DNA of 42,129 nt from an uncultured Bacteroides sp. (GCA_900553815.1 USEY01000026.1:1-42129); one strand, 5' to 3'. Shown: positions 17,258 to 25,763, counted from the stretch's first letter. The notes: a model not told the origin generated them from the letters alone. Numbers and translations are program-made.

Positions 17258-17794
17258 CTATTTGATAACCTTAATCTCTTTCAGCCACTCCGTAATCCCG
17301 TCCGTGTTGCGGCTCACCGCTCCGAAACCTTTCAGATGCTTGGCGTCGGGCGTGAGTTCCACAATCTTGGCAAGGGTTTCGTCGCGATAGGTCGAGGCGT
17401 AGGTGCAGAACGGAATGACCGTCTTGCCCTTGAAGTCATAGCTCTCGGTAAAGGTGTTGATGATCATCGGGGCGGTCCACCACCATACGGGGCAGCCGAT
17501 GAACACCGTGTCGTAACTGTCCCAATCTTCCACCTTGTTCTTGATAGCGGGGCGGGCGTTGTCTTCCCTTTCTTTCTCGGCTACCTCGGTGCAAGGGGTG
17601 TATTCCGTAGGATATGGCTTTACGGGTTCGATGCGGAAGAGCGTACCGCCCGTCTGCTTGGCAATCTGTTCTGCCACATACTGTGTGTTGCCGCTCCAAC
17701 TGAAATAAGCGACCAATATTTTTTTGTCCTGTGCGTACATATTTAATCCGCCTGCAATAAGCAAGGCGATGAGGGTGATAATCTTTGTTTTCAT
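17258..17794 (-). CDS. Secreted flavodoxin
   Basis: 178 residues. Sec signal peptide (residues 1-21, ...LNMYAQ), then a complete Flavodoxin_4-like domain: KILVAYFSWSGNTQYVAEQI (FMN phosphate loop), FIGCPVWWWTAPMIINTFTESYDF, VIPFCTYASTYRDETLAKI. There is no lipobox, so the protein should be soluble in the periplasm. It is about two-thirds identical by eye in the core to the next gene (17816-18481), clearly a recent duplicate. It is the second of three flavodoxins in a row in the box 2 operon. Confidence 0.9.
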   Translation of the reverse strand: MKTKIITLIALLIAGGLNMYAQDKKILVAYFSWSGNTQYVAEQIAKQTGGTLFRIEPVKPYPTEYTPCTEVAEKEREDNARPAIKNKVEDWDSYDTVFIGCPVWWWTAPMIINTFTESYDFKGKTVIPFCTYASTYRDETLAKIVELTPDAKHLKGFGAVSRNTDGITEWLKEIKVIK

Positions 17795-17815
17795 TTGACT
17801 TTATTGTTTTAATGT

Positions 17816-18481
17816 TTATTCAATGATTCCTATCTCCCGAAGCCAATTCTCCACATTCGATTCGTTGTTTAGGCTTCCGCTGGTCAATCCCAATCCGTCC
17901 AGATGCACCTCGGCTCCTGAAGTCAGTTCTGCGATGCGTGCCAATGTCTCGTCACGGTAGGTTGATGCGTAGGTGCAGAACGGAACGACAGTCTTTCCTG
18001 CAAAATCGTAACTCTCGGCGAAAGTGCAGATAATCATCGGTGTGGTGTGCCACCATACGGGACAACCGATGAAAATAGTATCGTATTCCGCCCACGCTTC
18101 TTCATCAATTGTGCTGCTTATGGCAGGACGGGCATCGCTGTCCCGTTCTTCCAATGCCACTTCTGTACATTCGGTATAATCTTCGGGATAAGGTGTGACA
18201 GGCTCTATGCGGAACAGGTCTGCTCCGGTATGAGCCACAATCTGTTGTGCCATCCGCTGTGTGGTTCCGCCCCAGCTGAAGTATGCCACAAGAATGTTGT
18301 TACTGTCGCCCGATGGTTCGTCGGGTGTATTCGGTTCATCCGGATTTTCTGTTCCTTCATTGTCATCTTGGTTTCCGGGCTGTTCTGTTTCCGGTTCTTT
18401 CTGCAACGGGTCATCATCCGAGCAGGCATTGAATGTGACGGCGGCAAGTGCCATCATCAGGTAAACAAAATACTTTTTCAG
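17816..18481 (-). CDS. Lipoprotein flavodoxin, probable CTG start
   Basis: The frame has its first ATG at 18457, which would give a stubby signal without positive charge. Reading from CTG 18481 gives LKKYFVYLMMALAAVTFNAC, a textbook lipoprotein signal with two lysines and lipid Cys20, so I place the start there; no ATG/GTG/TTG precedes it in frame. A long Pro/Glu/Asp-rich linker follows (~45 residues), then a flavodoxin domain: NILVAYFSWGGTTQRMAQQI, GCPVWWHTTPMIICTFAESYDF, VVPFCTYASTYRDETLARI. Its nearest relative is the secreted flavodoxin at 17258. It lies 12 bp behind the CMD/cupin gene in the box 2 operon. The CTG could also be a mutated ATG. Confidence 0.85.
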   Translation of the reverse strand: MKKYFVYLMMALAAVTFNACSDDDPLQKEPETEQPGNQDDNEGTENPDEPNTPDEPSGDSNNILVAYFSWGGTTQRMAQQIVAHTGADLFRIEPVTPYPEDYTECTEVALEERDSDARPAISSTIDEEAWAEYDTIFIGCPVWWHTTPMIICTFAESYDFAGKTVVPFCTYASTYRDETLARIAELTSGAEVHLDGLGLTSGSLNNESNVENWLREIGIIE

Positions 18482-18493
18482 TGTTCCTATATT

Positions 18494-19558
18494 TTATCGG
18501 TTATTATTTTCCTTATAACTATTGTATTCGTCGTCTGTTACCGGCTCCAGCCACGTCACGCCGCCTTTGTCAAGCTGTGTGCCGATGGCTATATGCGTAA
18601 ATTCGCTGTCGGGAGCCGCTCCGTGCCAATGGACGACATCAGGGGCAATCTTCACCACATCGCCGGGCAGGAGCAGTTGGATGGGTTTGCCTTTCTCCTG
18701 ATAATAGCCTTTGCCAGAAGTGCAGAGCAAGAGCTGCCCTCCCTTATGACTGTGCCAACTGTTGCGGCATCCGGGTGCGAAGGTCACGTTGGACACCGTA
18801 CAGCCGAAACCATCCTGCGGAGAGACATAACCTTGCAGCCAAGCCTTGTCTGTAAAGTTCGGATTATCGGGCATCAGCGTACCGCGAGCAAACGGGTCAT
18901 CATCTTTCAGTCCGTTCACAATTTCCGTCATCTGACGGAGCTGACTTTCTGTAATGCCTTGACGCAGACAGATTGCGGAATGGGACTTCAACATCGGCTC
19001 CACACCCTCGCCCATAGCGGTAAGGATGGACACGGTGGCAAGCTCGCGTTCCTGCCACGTCAGCAGGTCACGCTCGAAGATGTCGCAGAACAGGTGTTCT
19101 TTCAAGTATTGTTCGATGACAGGGGCAAAGGCGGCATAGCCTGTCTTGGGCGCATCGGCTGGCGCACCGCTCAACTTTTCGAGCAGTTCCGCGCCACGGG
19201 TGTACTTGTCCTGCTCATCGGCTACGGGTGACGCTTCACGACCTACGGCATCGGTAATGCCTTGTGCCTTGCGCTCGTCCAGCACCTCCATAAAGGTCTG
19301 CAAGGCACGCAGACTACGGGGGAATCCGCAATAGGCGTAGGCGTGTACCAGCACCTCCTTGATTTCGTTTACCGTCATCCCGTTGTCCAGTCCACGGGCA
19401 AGGGATGTTTTCAAGTTCTCCAAATCGCCTTGTGCCGTCGTAGCGGCAATGGCGACAATACGTTGCTGACGGATGCTTAATGTGTCCGCCTGCTGTGCTT
19501 GTGCAAACTGGTAAAAACTTAGCATAATCATTGTAATGGATAGGATAATTGTTCTCAT
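18494..19558 (-). CDS. Exported double carboxymuconolactone-decarboxylase/cupin protein
   Basis: 354 residues with a Sec signal peptide (MRTIILSITMIMLSFYQFAQA). Two alkylhydroperoxidase/CMD-like helical domains follow (~30-115 and ~135-225: DNGMTVNEIKEVLVHAYAYCGFPRSLRAL; RDLLTWQERELATVSILTAMG), then a C-terminal cupin (~240-330: FAPGCRNSWHSHKGGQLLLC, PGDVVKIAPDVVHWHGAAPDS) with His metal ligands. CMD-cupin fusions are often found next to aldo/keto reductases and AraC regulators. The catalytic role is not known. The first CMD domain has one Cys (CGF) but no CxxC pair. It is the first gene behind box 2. An upstream GTG-started frame (MYGR...) is an artefact of the promoter box. Confidence 0.88.
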   Translation of the reverse strand: MRTIILSITMIMLSFYQFAQAQQADTLSIRQQRIVAIAATTAQGDLENLKTSLARGLDNGMTVNEIKEVLVHAYAYCGFPRSLRALQTFMEVLDERKAQGITDAVGREASPVADEQDKYTRGAELLEKLSGAPADAPKTGYAAFAPVIEQYLKEHLFCDIFERDLLTWQERELATVSILTAMGEGVEPMLKSHSAICLRQGITESQLRQMTEIVNGLKDDDPFARGTLMPDNPNFTDKAWLQGYVSPQDGFGCTVSNVTFAPGCRNSWHSHKGGQLLLCTSGKGYYQEKGKPIQLLLPGDVVKIAPDVVHWHGAAPDSEFTHIAIGTQLDKGGVTWLEPVTDDEYNSYKENNNR

Positions 19559-19585
19559 AAAATATTCTGCTTTAATTATTTGTTG

Positions 19586-19653
19586 CAAAGTTACTGCGCA
19601 AGTTGCTGCCCGTCCATACACAGATTACAGATAGAAGCACCAATATCAACGAA
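19586..19653 (-). promoter_or_regulatory. Promoter with conserved regulon box, copy 2
   Basis: Minus-strand -7 element TAACTTTG (19593-19586). The box runs 19653-19612 and ends TGTGTATGGAC, 18 bp before the -7. It drives the eight-gene operon 19558-12057. Confidence 0.8.
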
Positions 19654-19669
19654 TGTATTTCGAACATAC

Positions 19670-19733
19670 CTCATACGCCGTATAAGGGTATCTCTAACGC
19701 CGTTTGAGGTGGTCTCATACGCCGTATGTGCTC
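19670..19733. repeat. 22-bp degenerate tandem array C
   Basis: CGCCG cores at 19676, 19698 and 19720, an exact 22-bp spacing. The units are TCATACGCCGTATAAGG-like, with the palindrome CATACGCCGTATG in the last. It lies between box 2 and the stop of the hydrolase gene at 19809. Confidence 0.75.
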
Positions 19734-19808
19734 AAAAGAAAAAGCATCCCCGAAATTCTCATACCGAAGATGCCCTACGTTTATATGTTATGAGACTAAG
19801 AAGAGTAG

Positions 19809-20906
19809 TTAGTCCAACCCTTTCTCTTTCAACCAAGCAGATAACAAGTCGGCAAGCTGTACGTTGTTCTTTTCCGCGAACAAGAAATGCGAGTTGCCTT
19901 TGATGCCTTGTTCGGGCAGATGCACCACCGTGGCATCGCCGCCGTGACGGTTGACGCAATCGGCAAACATCCGTGCCATTTGCAGGCGTACACGCCAACT
20001 GTCCATTGCCCAATTATCACTCGGCTCATCGGGAATGTAGTCACCGTAATAGATGATGATGGGGAAACGGGTCAGTTTCTCGAAGTCAGCCAAGGGAATG
20101 GATGTTGCCCCCAATGCCCCGAATGGACTGATGGTCTGCAAGGGTTCGGGTGTCTCGCCTTCGGGAAAGACGAAGCCGCTGCCCGGTTCGTAGGAGACAA
20201 TGGCACGTACCTTGTCGTTCTTGATGGCGGTATGCCAGCCCGGTCCGCCGCCTTGTGAATGGGTGACGAGGATGCCGCCGCCAATCTTGTCCATCAGTGC
20301 TGCCACATCGGTAGCTATCAACTGTTCATCGTATGCCCCAGTATTGGGCGTGATTTGGCGGAAGAACTGCTCCAACGCTTCTGCCGACTGCGGGAACTGG
20401 CTGCCGTCATAATAATCCGGCCAAACGCCCATTCGGAAATTTTCAAACCAGAATTGGTCATCTGTCGTTGCCTTGATGGTTTCGTCCACCGTGCTGCGTC
20501 CGGCACGGCCCCGGCGCGGCTGGTCTATCAAGTAGGTGCTGAATCCCCGGCGCAGGAAAAGGGTGGAAAAACCTTCCCGTCCATCTGGCGTGGTTTCCCA
20601 CGTCTTGGCGGATTGCCCGGCTCCGTGCAGAAATACAAACGGATTCTTGCGGGCTTTGACTGGTATTTGATAAGAAACATAGGCGTGGTCGCCGTGCAGG
20701 GTCTGGCCATCCGGTTTCAACGGCTGGTGCGTGTCGTAAGTGCCCGGTTGCGTTTTAATAGAACCGCCTATCAGGAAACTGCCTTGCTCACGAATAGCAA
20801 GGATGCTGTCGTTCATCATCCCCTCTTGAGCTTGGGGGGATTGCCCTCCACAACTTGCGCACAGGGCAAGCAGGGCGGACAAGATGAGATAATTCAATCG
20901 TTTCAT
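19809..20906 (-). CDS. Lipoprotein alpha/beta hydrolase
   Basis: 365 residues. Lipobox CASC (Cys19) after MKRLNYLILSALLAL. Alpha/beta-hydrolase core: FVFLHGAGQSAKTWET (oxyanion HGxG), IDQPRRGRAGRS, nucleophile Ser in VTHSQGG, and a candidate catalytic His in GNSHFLFAEKNN near the C-terminus. The pattern fits the group of secreted carboxylesterases with a GHSQGG-type elbow. It is the last gene of the three-gene operon behind box 3, 12 bp after an aldo/keto reductase. The substrate is unknown. Confidence 0.88.
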   Translation of the reverse strand: MKRLNYLILSALLALCASCGGQSPQAQEGMMNDSILAIREQGSFLIGGSIKTQPGTYDTHQPLKPDGQTLHGDHAYVSYQIPVKARKNPFVFLHGAGQSAKTWETTPDGREGFSTLFLRRGFSTYLIDQPRRGRAGRSTVDETIKATTDDQFWFENFRMGVWPDYYDGSQFPQSAEALEQFFRQITPNTGAYDEQLIATDVAALMDKIGGGILVTHSQGGGPGWHTAIKNDKVRAIVSYEPGSGFVFPEGETPEPLQTISPFGALGATSIPLADFEKLTRFPIIIYYGDYIPDEPSDNWAMDSWRVRLQMARMFADCVNRHGGDATVVHLPEQGIKGNSHFLFAEKNNVQLADLLSAWLKEKGLD

Positions 20907-20918
20907 AGGATTATGCTT

Positions 20919-21911
20919 TTATTTTGTTCCACCAAAAACGCCGGACATCGGCATCGCATCCAACGCTTGGTCTATCTGTTTCACTTCCTCTTCCGATAAT
21001 GTAATGTCCGCAGCTCCAGCGTTCTCCTGCAACCGGTCGGGCTTGCGTGTGCCGGGAATGGGGACTATCCACGGCTTTTTGCAAAGCATCCACGCGAGGG
21101 AGATTTGTGCGGGCGTGGCATTTTTTTTACTTGCGATATAGCGGATGAGTTGCAGCAGTTCGCGGTTCTTATCGTAACTGTCCGGCTGGAACTGTGGCAT
21201 TCCTGCCCGGTAATCCGTGCCTGCCTCGAAACGAGAGTCGGCAGTGTAACGGTCGGACAGCAGTCCGTTGGCGAGCGGAGAGAATGCCACCAGGCCGATG
21301 CCCAATTCCTCCAACGTGGGGAACAACGCCTCGTGCCAGCGGGCCATCATCGAATAACGGTCTTGTACGGCGGTAAGCGGACAGACGGCATTGGCACGGC
21401 GGATGTCCTCCTCCGAAGCCTCCGACAACCCCCAATAAAGCACTTTGCCTTCCTTTATCAGGTCTTGCATCGTGCCCGCCACTTCTTCAATGGGTATCTG
21501 TGGGTCGGGGCGGTGCTGGTAATAGAGGTCGATATAGTTCGTCTGCAAGCGGCGGAGCGAACCTTCTACCGACCGGCGTATGCCCTCCGGTCGTGAGTCT
21601 GTTATCAGCGGATAAGGCACTTGCCCGCTTTCCATATCGAAGCGGAGGCCGAACTTTGTAGCGATGACCACCTTGTTGCGGCAGGCTTTCAGTGCATTGC
21701 CGAGCAGTTCCTCGTTGTCGTGCGGATTGTCCGGCGTGCCATATACTTCGGCGGTGTCGAAGAAGTCATAACCCATATCCACCGCCTTTGCCAGCAGTTC
21801 CGTCATTTCCCGATGGTCGGCGGGCGCACCGTAGGCGTGGCTCATTCCCATACAGCCCAGGCCGATGGCTGATACGCGGAGTCCTCTGTTTCCCAAGTTT
21901 CTGTAATTCAT
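20919..21911 (-). CDS. Cytosolic aldo/keto reductase (AKR13/YhdN-like)
   Basis: 330 residues, no signal peptide. AKR barrel starting YRNLGNRGLRVSAIGLGCMGMS. Catalytic Asp and Tyr in DFFDTAEVYGTPDNPHDNEELLG, Lys in VIATKFG and His in YYQHRPDP. The C-terminal cofactor region IVPIPGTRKPDRLQENAGAADI is complete. The sequence resembles the AKR11/AKR13 group, which reduce small aldehydes and ketones with NADPH. It is the middle gene of the box 3 operon (14 bp from the transporter, 12 bp from the hydrolase). Confidence 0.93.
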   Translation of the reverse strand: MNYRNLGNRGLRVSAIGLGCMGMSHAYGAPADHREMTELLAKAVDMGYDFFDTAEVYGTPDNPHDNEELLGNALKACRNKVVIATKFGLRFDMESGQVPYPLITDSRPEGIRRSVEGSLRRLQTNYIDLYYQHRPDPQIPIEEVAGTMQDLIKEGKVLYWGLSEASEEDIRRANAVCPLTAVQDRYSMMARWHEALFPTLEELGIGLVAFSPLANGLLSDRYTADSRFEAGTDYRAGMPQFQPDSYDKNRELLQLIRYIASKKNATPAQISLAWMLCKKPWIVPIPGTRKPDRLQENAGAADITLSEEEVKQIDQALDAMPMSGVFGGTK

Positions 21912-21925
21912 AATTTATCTGTTTT

Positions 21926-22897
21926 TCAATGTTTCGTATCACGTTTTTCTTTCCACCACAGTTGCCACGAGTTCACCACGTTCTGCCAGACGATGTAACA
22001 GCTTGGCGCCACGGAAATGACTGGCGTGAGGTAGGTGTAGGATACCCAGATGGCAAGTATCGTGTTCTTTTGGCCGAATCCCTGGCCACAACTGATATAA
22101 TCGCCCAAGCGTCTGCCCACCAGCTTCCCGATACCGAATTGCCAGGCGCACGCGACCAATGCGGACAGGGCCAGCAACCACATGACATGAGGGTCGAAAT
22201 GGCTGTTCACCACCGAGCGGAGTGTAAGTCCGATGGCTATTATCAACGAAATGCCCCACAGATAAAACGCAAGGCTTCCGCACAGCCGCACGACCGCAGC
22301 GTGTACCTTCGGCAGAAATTCCCTCAATGCCCACGCTGCAAGGAACGGCGTAATGAGCAACGGAAACACACGCCGCAGGATAATCAGGAATTGATGTCCG
22401 AACGAGCCTGCGGACTGCATCTCCACCAATGGGAACACCGCCGGAATCATCACCGCCGCCACTAAGTTGCTGAGAATCGTGTAGGTGGTCAGTGTGGTCT
22501 CGTTGCCGCCAAGCCGTCCGACAATCACCGCAGCAGCTGTCCCGGTGGGAACTATCAGGCAGACCAACGCCCCTTGCGCCACCACATTATAAGAGAAGTC
22601 CGGGAAAAAGTGAATGGGCAATGCCACTGCCAGACAGCAAACCAATTGCACCGTTATCATGATGATGTGCCATCTGCAGATTCTCATTTTGCGGGGATTA
22701 ACCTTGCAGAAGGTGGTGAACAGCTGGATAAATACCATCAGCGGCAGGATATAATCATTAGCTCCCTTCGCCAGCACTTTCAGCGGACTGAGCCACGGGA
22801 TGTAGTGGAACATCAGATAGACACCCACCCCTGCAAACATGCCGAGCGGAAGCGTCCACATCTTGAAGAAACGGATGATTTGTTCTTTTATATCCAA
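21926..22897 (-). CDS. BASS-family (bile acid:Na+ symporter-like) transporter
   Basis: A 323-residue inner-membrane protein with about nine or ten hydrophobic helices. Two family-like core motifs are seen: LIVPTGTAAAVIVGRLGGNETTLT and ISCGQGFGQKNTILAIWVSYTYLTP, the unwound-helix segments that bind substrate and sodium in BASS/SBF proteins. Members carry bile acids, organic acids or steroid sulfates, but many bacterial ones have other substrates. It is the first gene behind box 3, followed by an aldo/keto reductase and a hydrolase. This suggests uptake or export of the compound the enzymes act on; that is inference. Confidence 0.82.
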   Translation of the reverse strand: MDIKEQIIRFFKMWTLPLGMFAGVGVYLMFHYIPWLSPLKVLAKGANDYILPLMVFIQLFTTFCKVNPRKMRICRWHIIMITVQLVCCLAVALPIHFFPDFSYNVVAQGALVCLIVPTGTAAAVIVGRLGGNETTLTTYTILSNLVAAVMIPAVFPLVEMQSAGSFGHQFLIILRRVFPLLITPFLAAWALREFLPKVHAAVVRLCGSLAFYLWGISLIIAIGLTLRSVVNSHFDPHVMWLLALSALVACAWQFGIGKLVGRRLGDYISCGQGFGQKNTILAIWVSYTYLTPVISVAPSCYIVWQNVVNSWQLWWKEKRDTKH

Positions 22898-22917
22898 TCT
22901 GTTTTTGATTCATGTCG

Positions 22918-22970
22918 CAAAGTTACGCCAAAGCCCCTGTCCATACACAGATTACAGATTGTTCTCTCTT
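22918..22970 (-). promoter_or_regulatory. Promoter with regulon box, copy 3 (shortened)
   Basis: Minus-strand -7 TAACTTTG (22925-22918). Only the proximal half of the box is present (about 22970-22939, ATCTGTAATC then TGTGTATGGAC) and the spacing to the -7 is 13 bp, not 18. The distal GGTGCTTC half is replaced by the 3' end of the upstream AKR gene, whose TAA stop lies inside the box. Confidence 0.7.
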
Positions 22971-23899
22971 ACCATCCGTCGAACGCCCTCTTCCGGCATA
23001 GTGAAGAACCGTTGCTCCTTGTTGAGCGAACGCATCTGCTGCATTTCCTCATCGGTGAGGGCGAAGTCGAATATCTGGATGTTCTCCTTGATATAGTCGG
23101 GATTGGTGGCTCCGGGGATTACAGAAAAACCTTCCTGAATGTGCCAGCGCAGGATGATTTGTGCCGGCGACTTGCCATGTGCTTCGGCTATCTTCCTGAT
23201 GACGGGGTCTTTGAATAGTGCGCCATTGCTCATTGCGCCGCCCAAAGGGAACCAACATTCTACCTGTATGCCTTCCTTGGCGGCTTTCTTACGCATCTCC
23301 AGACGTTGGGCGTAGGGGTGGCATTCTATCTGGAGCACGGCAGGCTTGATGGTGGCGCTGTCCATAATGGTATTCCACACCTCGTCATTGGCATCGAAAT
23401 TACTGATGCCGAGGGCGCGAACCTTGCCCATTTTTACAGCCTTCTCCATGTCTTTCCACGCTCCCACGAAGTCGCCGAAAGGCTGATGGACATAGAGAAG
23501 GTCTATATAATCCAGCTGGAGACGCTTCAACATATCGTCGATGGCTTTCAGGGTCTTGCCTTCGCCGTATTCGTTGGGCCAGAGCTTGCTGGTTATCCAG
23601 ATTTCCTCGCGCGGGATGCCGCTTTCCTTCACTGCTTGTCCCACACCCTCCTCATCATTATAGGCATGTGCCGTGTCGATGTGTCGGTAACCGGCCTTCA
23701 GTGCCGTAAGACAAGACTGCCGACAGATTTCATTAGACCCTTGCAGGAAAGTGCCCAGCCCGAAGCGGGGCATCTCCACGCCGTTGTTCAATGTAACCAA
23801 CGGCACGCCCGCCGTGGTGGTTTTCTCTTGTGCGTTCATTGCACATACGCCGCCGCAAACAAGCAAGGCGGACAGCAGGATTTTCTTGAATGTGTTCAT
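22952..23899 (-). CDS. Secreted aldo/keto reductase
   Basis: 315 residues. Sec signal peptide 1-23 (...GGVCAMNAQ). Complete AKR barrel starting VPLVTLNNGVEMPRFGLGT. Catalytic Asp and Tyr in HIDTAHAYNDEEG, Lys in ITSKLW and His in YVHQPFG. The cofactor end VIPGATNPDYIKENI is complete. It is DkgA-like and a close paralogue of the lipoprotein AKR at 13191. The stop codon lies inside promoter box 3. It is the last gene of the box 4 operon, 21 bp behind the Tat-exported Fe-S protein. Its predicted location outside the cytoplasm is odd for an NADPH enzyme. Confidence 0.9.
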   Translation of the reverse strand: MNTFKKILLSALLVCGGVCAMNAQEKTTTAGVPLVTLNNGVEMPRFGLGTFLQGSNEICRQSCLTALKAGYRHIDTAHAYNDEEGVGQAVKESGIPREEIWITSKLWPNEYGEGKTLKAIDDMLKRLQLDYIDLLYVHQPFGDFVGAWKDMEKAVKMGKVRALGISNFDANDEVWNTIMDSATIKPAVLQIECHPYAQRLEMRKKAAKEGIQVECWFPLGGAMSNGALFKDPVIRKIAEAHGKSPAQIILRWHIQEGFSVIPGATNPDYIKENIQIFDFALTDEEMQQMRSLNKEQRFFTMPEEGVRRMVRENNL

Positions 23900-23920
23900 A
23901 CTTATTTGATTTTAGTTGTT

Positions 23921-24865
23921 TTATTGTCTGTTACTTTCTTTGATGCTCCACAACGATATGTGTTCGTTGCGGTAGCGGGCATTAGGGTTCACCTCGCCGC
24001 GTGCAAGCAACGGGTCGTCGGGCAAAGACCGGAACTGTATGGCTTTCTGCGGGCAGTTGTGGATGCAGGCGAAACAAAAGTCGCAATCGCCCTCGGTCTT
24101 TACTCCCGTGGAAGTCAGTTCGTAGTTGCCACGCGGACAGACTTCGGTGCAAATGCCGCAACCGACGCAGGCATCCGTCACTTTGAAATACTTCTCGCTG
24201 CGCATCAGGAATCCTACCTCCGGGTCAAGGCGCGAAAAGGCGACAAAGCCGTCGTGGGCGCGGCGGGCTTCTTCGGTGGCAGGCTTCACCCACCGCATAC
24301 GTTGCCCCAAGTCTGCCTTTATCTTTTCCAACTGTTCGGGAATGTGCTTGTCCATCTTCATCTGTTCCGCCATATCGAAATTGGGCAGCCAATTGTCCAC
24401 CATCACGAGGGTGTTGATGTAGTCGAACTTCGTACCTGCCTGCTGTGAGATGCCGTCCCACAGCTCAGCGGCGTTGAAGTCAAGCATTCCATAGGTGAGG
24501 ACGGCAAACTTATAACCTGCCTTGATGCGTGCCTGCTTGATGAAGTTCCGCACCATATTGGGCGGCATGTGTCCGTAGATGGGATAGACGATACCTATCT
24601 CGTCCGCCTCAAAGTCGTGGCGGCCCTGCTTTACTATCTGCGGGATGCTGAGCAGTTCGGTATCTTCGTCTGCCAGTTGCCGGGCGATGTAGAGGCTGTT
24701 ACCCGTAGCGGTGAAATAGAGGATGATACGTTTCTTCTTTTCGTTATCGCAAGAAGTCAATGCCGTGGGCATACTCAATGCGGCTGCTCCAGCCACGAAC
24801 AATCCCATCCGTTTTAGTGCGTCACGGCGGGAGATGCCTTTGGGGTTGTCTTTATCTGTTTTCAT
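23921..24865 (-). CDS. Tat-exported EFR1-like flavodoxin/ferredoxin protein
   Basis: 314 residues from ATG 24865, two bases behind the stop of the hydrolase gene; the open frame reaches 24946 but those codons overlap the hydrolase. Twin-arginine signal SRRDALKRMGLFVAGAAALS with a lipobox LTSC (Cys39). A flavodoxin-like half (IILYFTATGNSLYIARQLAD; GIVYPIYGHMPP) is followed by two ferredoxin motifs, CVGCGICTEVCPRGNY and CDFCFACIHNCPQKAI. This is the layout of the EFR1 ferrodoxin family. Tat export fits a protein folded with Fe-S clusters and FMN in the cytoplasm. It probably shuttles electrons in the envelope next to the exported reductases. Confidence 0.9.
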   Translation of the reverse strand: MKTDKDNPKGISRRDALKRMGLFVAGAAALSMPTALTSCDNEKKKRIILYFTATGNSLYIARQLADEDTELLSIPQIVKQGRHDFEADEIGIVYPIYGHMPPNMVRNFIKQARIKAGYKFAVLTYGMLDFNAAELWDGISQQAGTKFDYINTLVMVDNWLPNFDMAEQMKMDKHIPEQLEKIKADLGQRMRWVKPATEEARRAHDGFVAFSRLDPEVGFLMRSEKYFKVTDACVGCGICTEVCPRGNYELTSTGVKTEGDCDFCFACIHNCPQKAIQFRSLPDDPLLARGEVNPNARYRNEHISLWSIKESNRQ

Positions 24866-24867
24866 AA

Positions 24868-25761
24868 TCAATGCGACATTATCTGGGTTAGGAAACTGTC
24901 GAACCATGTAGTCCATTCTCCCTGTACGCCGAAGCCGTGCGGCCAACCGTCCAGTACGTGTTCTTCTACTTGCACACCGGCTTCACGGGCAGCGTTAGCA
25001 TTGGCGATGAACTGGCGGTAGAAAGGATCTTCCGTACCGTAGGTATAGAATGTCGGGGGAATATTCCCGGCACGCAGGTCGTCCACGTTGTTATTTGATA
25101 CGCTCAACCGTCCATAGAACGAGTAAATCATACCGATGGCGCATACATCAGCCGACACATCATCGAGCGCATCGGGGACATAGCTGTCATCCAATGCCGT
25201 GCCGTTCACCTGTCCATCAAAGTGCAAGGCTTCATCGCCACAGAGGATGCCGCCTGCGGAAAATCCCACCGACGCGATACGGTCAGGGTCGATGCCATAC
25301 TGCCCGGCGTGGCTGCGGACATAGCGGATGGCACGTGCCAAGTCCAAACTGCCTTCTTCCATCGTATAGGGACGGACACGGTAGTTCACCACAAAGCTTT
25401 GCCAGCCCAGTTCCGCCAGACGCTCCGCCACAGGTGCGCCTTCGTTTCCACTACGGAACATAAACGCTCCGCCGGGGCATACCATTACGGCTCCCTTTAC
25501 TTCCGTCCCGTCCGGCACGGGATACCAAACCATATTGGGACGGAAATCCGGGTCGTCCTGATAGTTGCCGTTGTTTACGGTGTAGTTTGTTTCGGTCGGC
25601 ATATTGCCTTCCGGCCACAGGTAGATGTGTTCTGCATTCGGGTCTTCCTCGGCTGGCGTTTCGCCTATCGGACCGAGGGGCGCGTCATTTTCCGTGTTGC
25701 TGCAAGCTGCCACACAGTTGGCGGCAAGCAGCAAACAGATGAGTTGAAATATCCTTTTCAT
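24868..25761 (-). CDS. Lipoprotein alpha/beta hydrolase (BD-FAE-like)
   Basis: 297 residues. Lipobox VAAC (Cys20). Alpha/beta-hydrolase of the esterase/lipase (BD-FAE or HSL-like) type: oxyanion motif CPGGAF in place of HGGG, nucleophile Ser in GFSAGG, acid in YGTEDPF and His in GWPHGFG. Such proteins often deacetylate or de-feruloylate polysaccharides or small esters. It is the second gene behind box 4, two bases after the aldo/keto reductase stop and two bases before the Fe-S protein start, so clearly in one operon. Confidence 0.9.
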   Translation of the reverse strand: MKRIFQLICLLLAANCVAACSNTENDAPLGPIGETPAEEDPNAEHIYLWPEGNMPTETNYTVNNGNYQDDPDFRPNMVWYPVPDGTEVKGAVMVCPGGAFMFRSGNEGAPVAERLAELGWQSFVVNYRVRPYTMEEGSLDLARAIRYVRSHAGQYGIDPDRIASVGFSAGGILCGDEALHFDGQVNGTALDDSYVPDALDDVSADVCAIGMIYSFYGRLSVSNNNVDDLRAGNIPPTFYTYGTEDPFYRQFIANANAAREAGVQVEEHVLDGWPHGFGVQGEWTTWFDSFLTQIMSH

Positions 25762-25763
25762 CT

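Noticed and set aside
21926..22897. A true bile-acid importer
   Set aside because: BASS membership is supported but the substrate is not; no bile-acid-specific enzyme such as a bile salt hydrolase or hydroxysteroid dehydrogenase of the SDR type is on the element.
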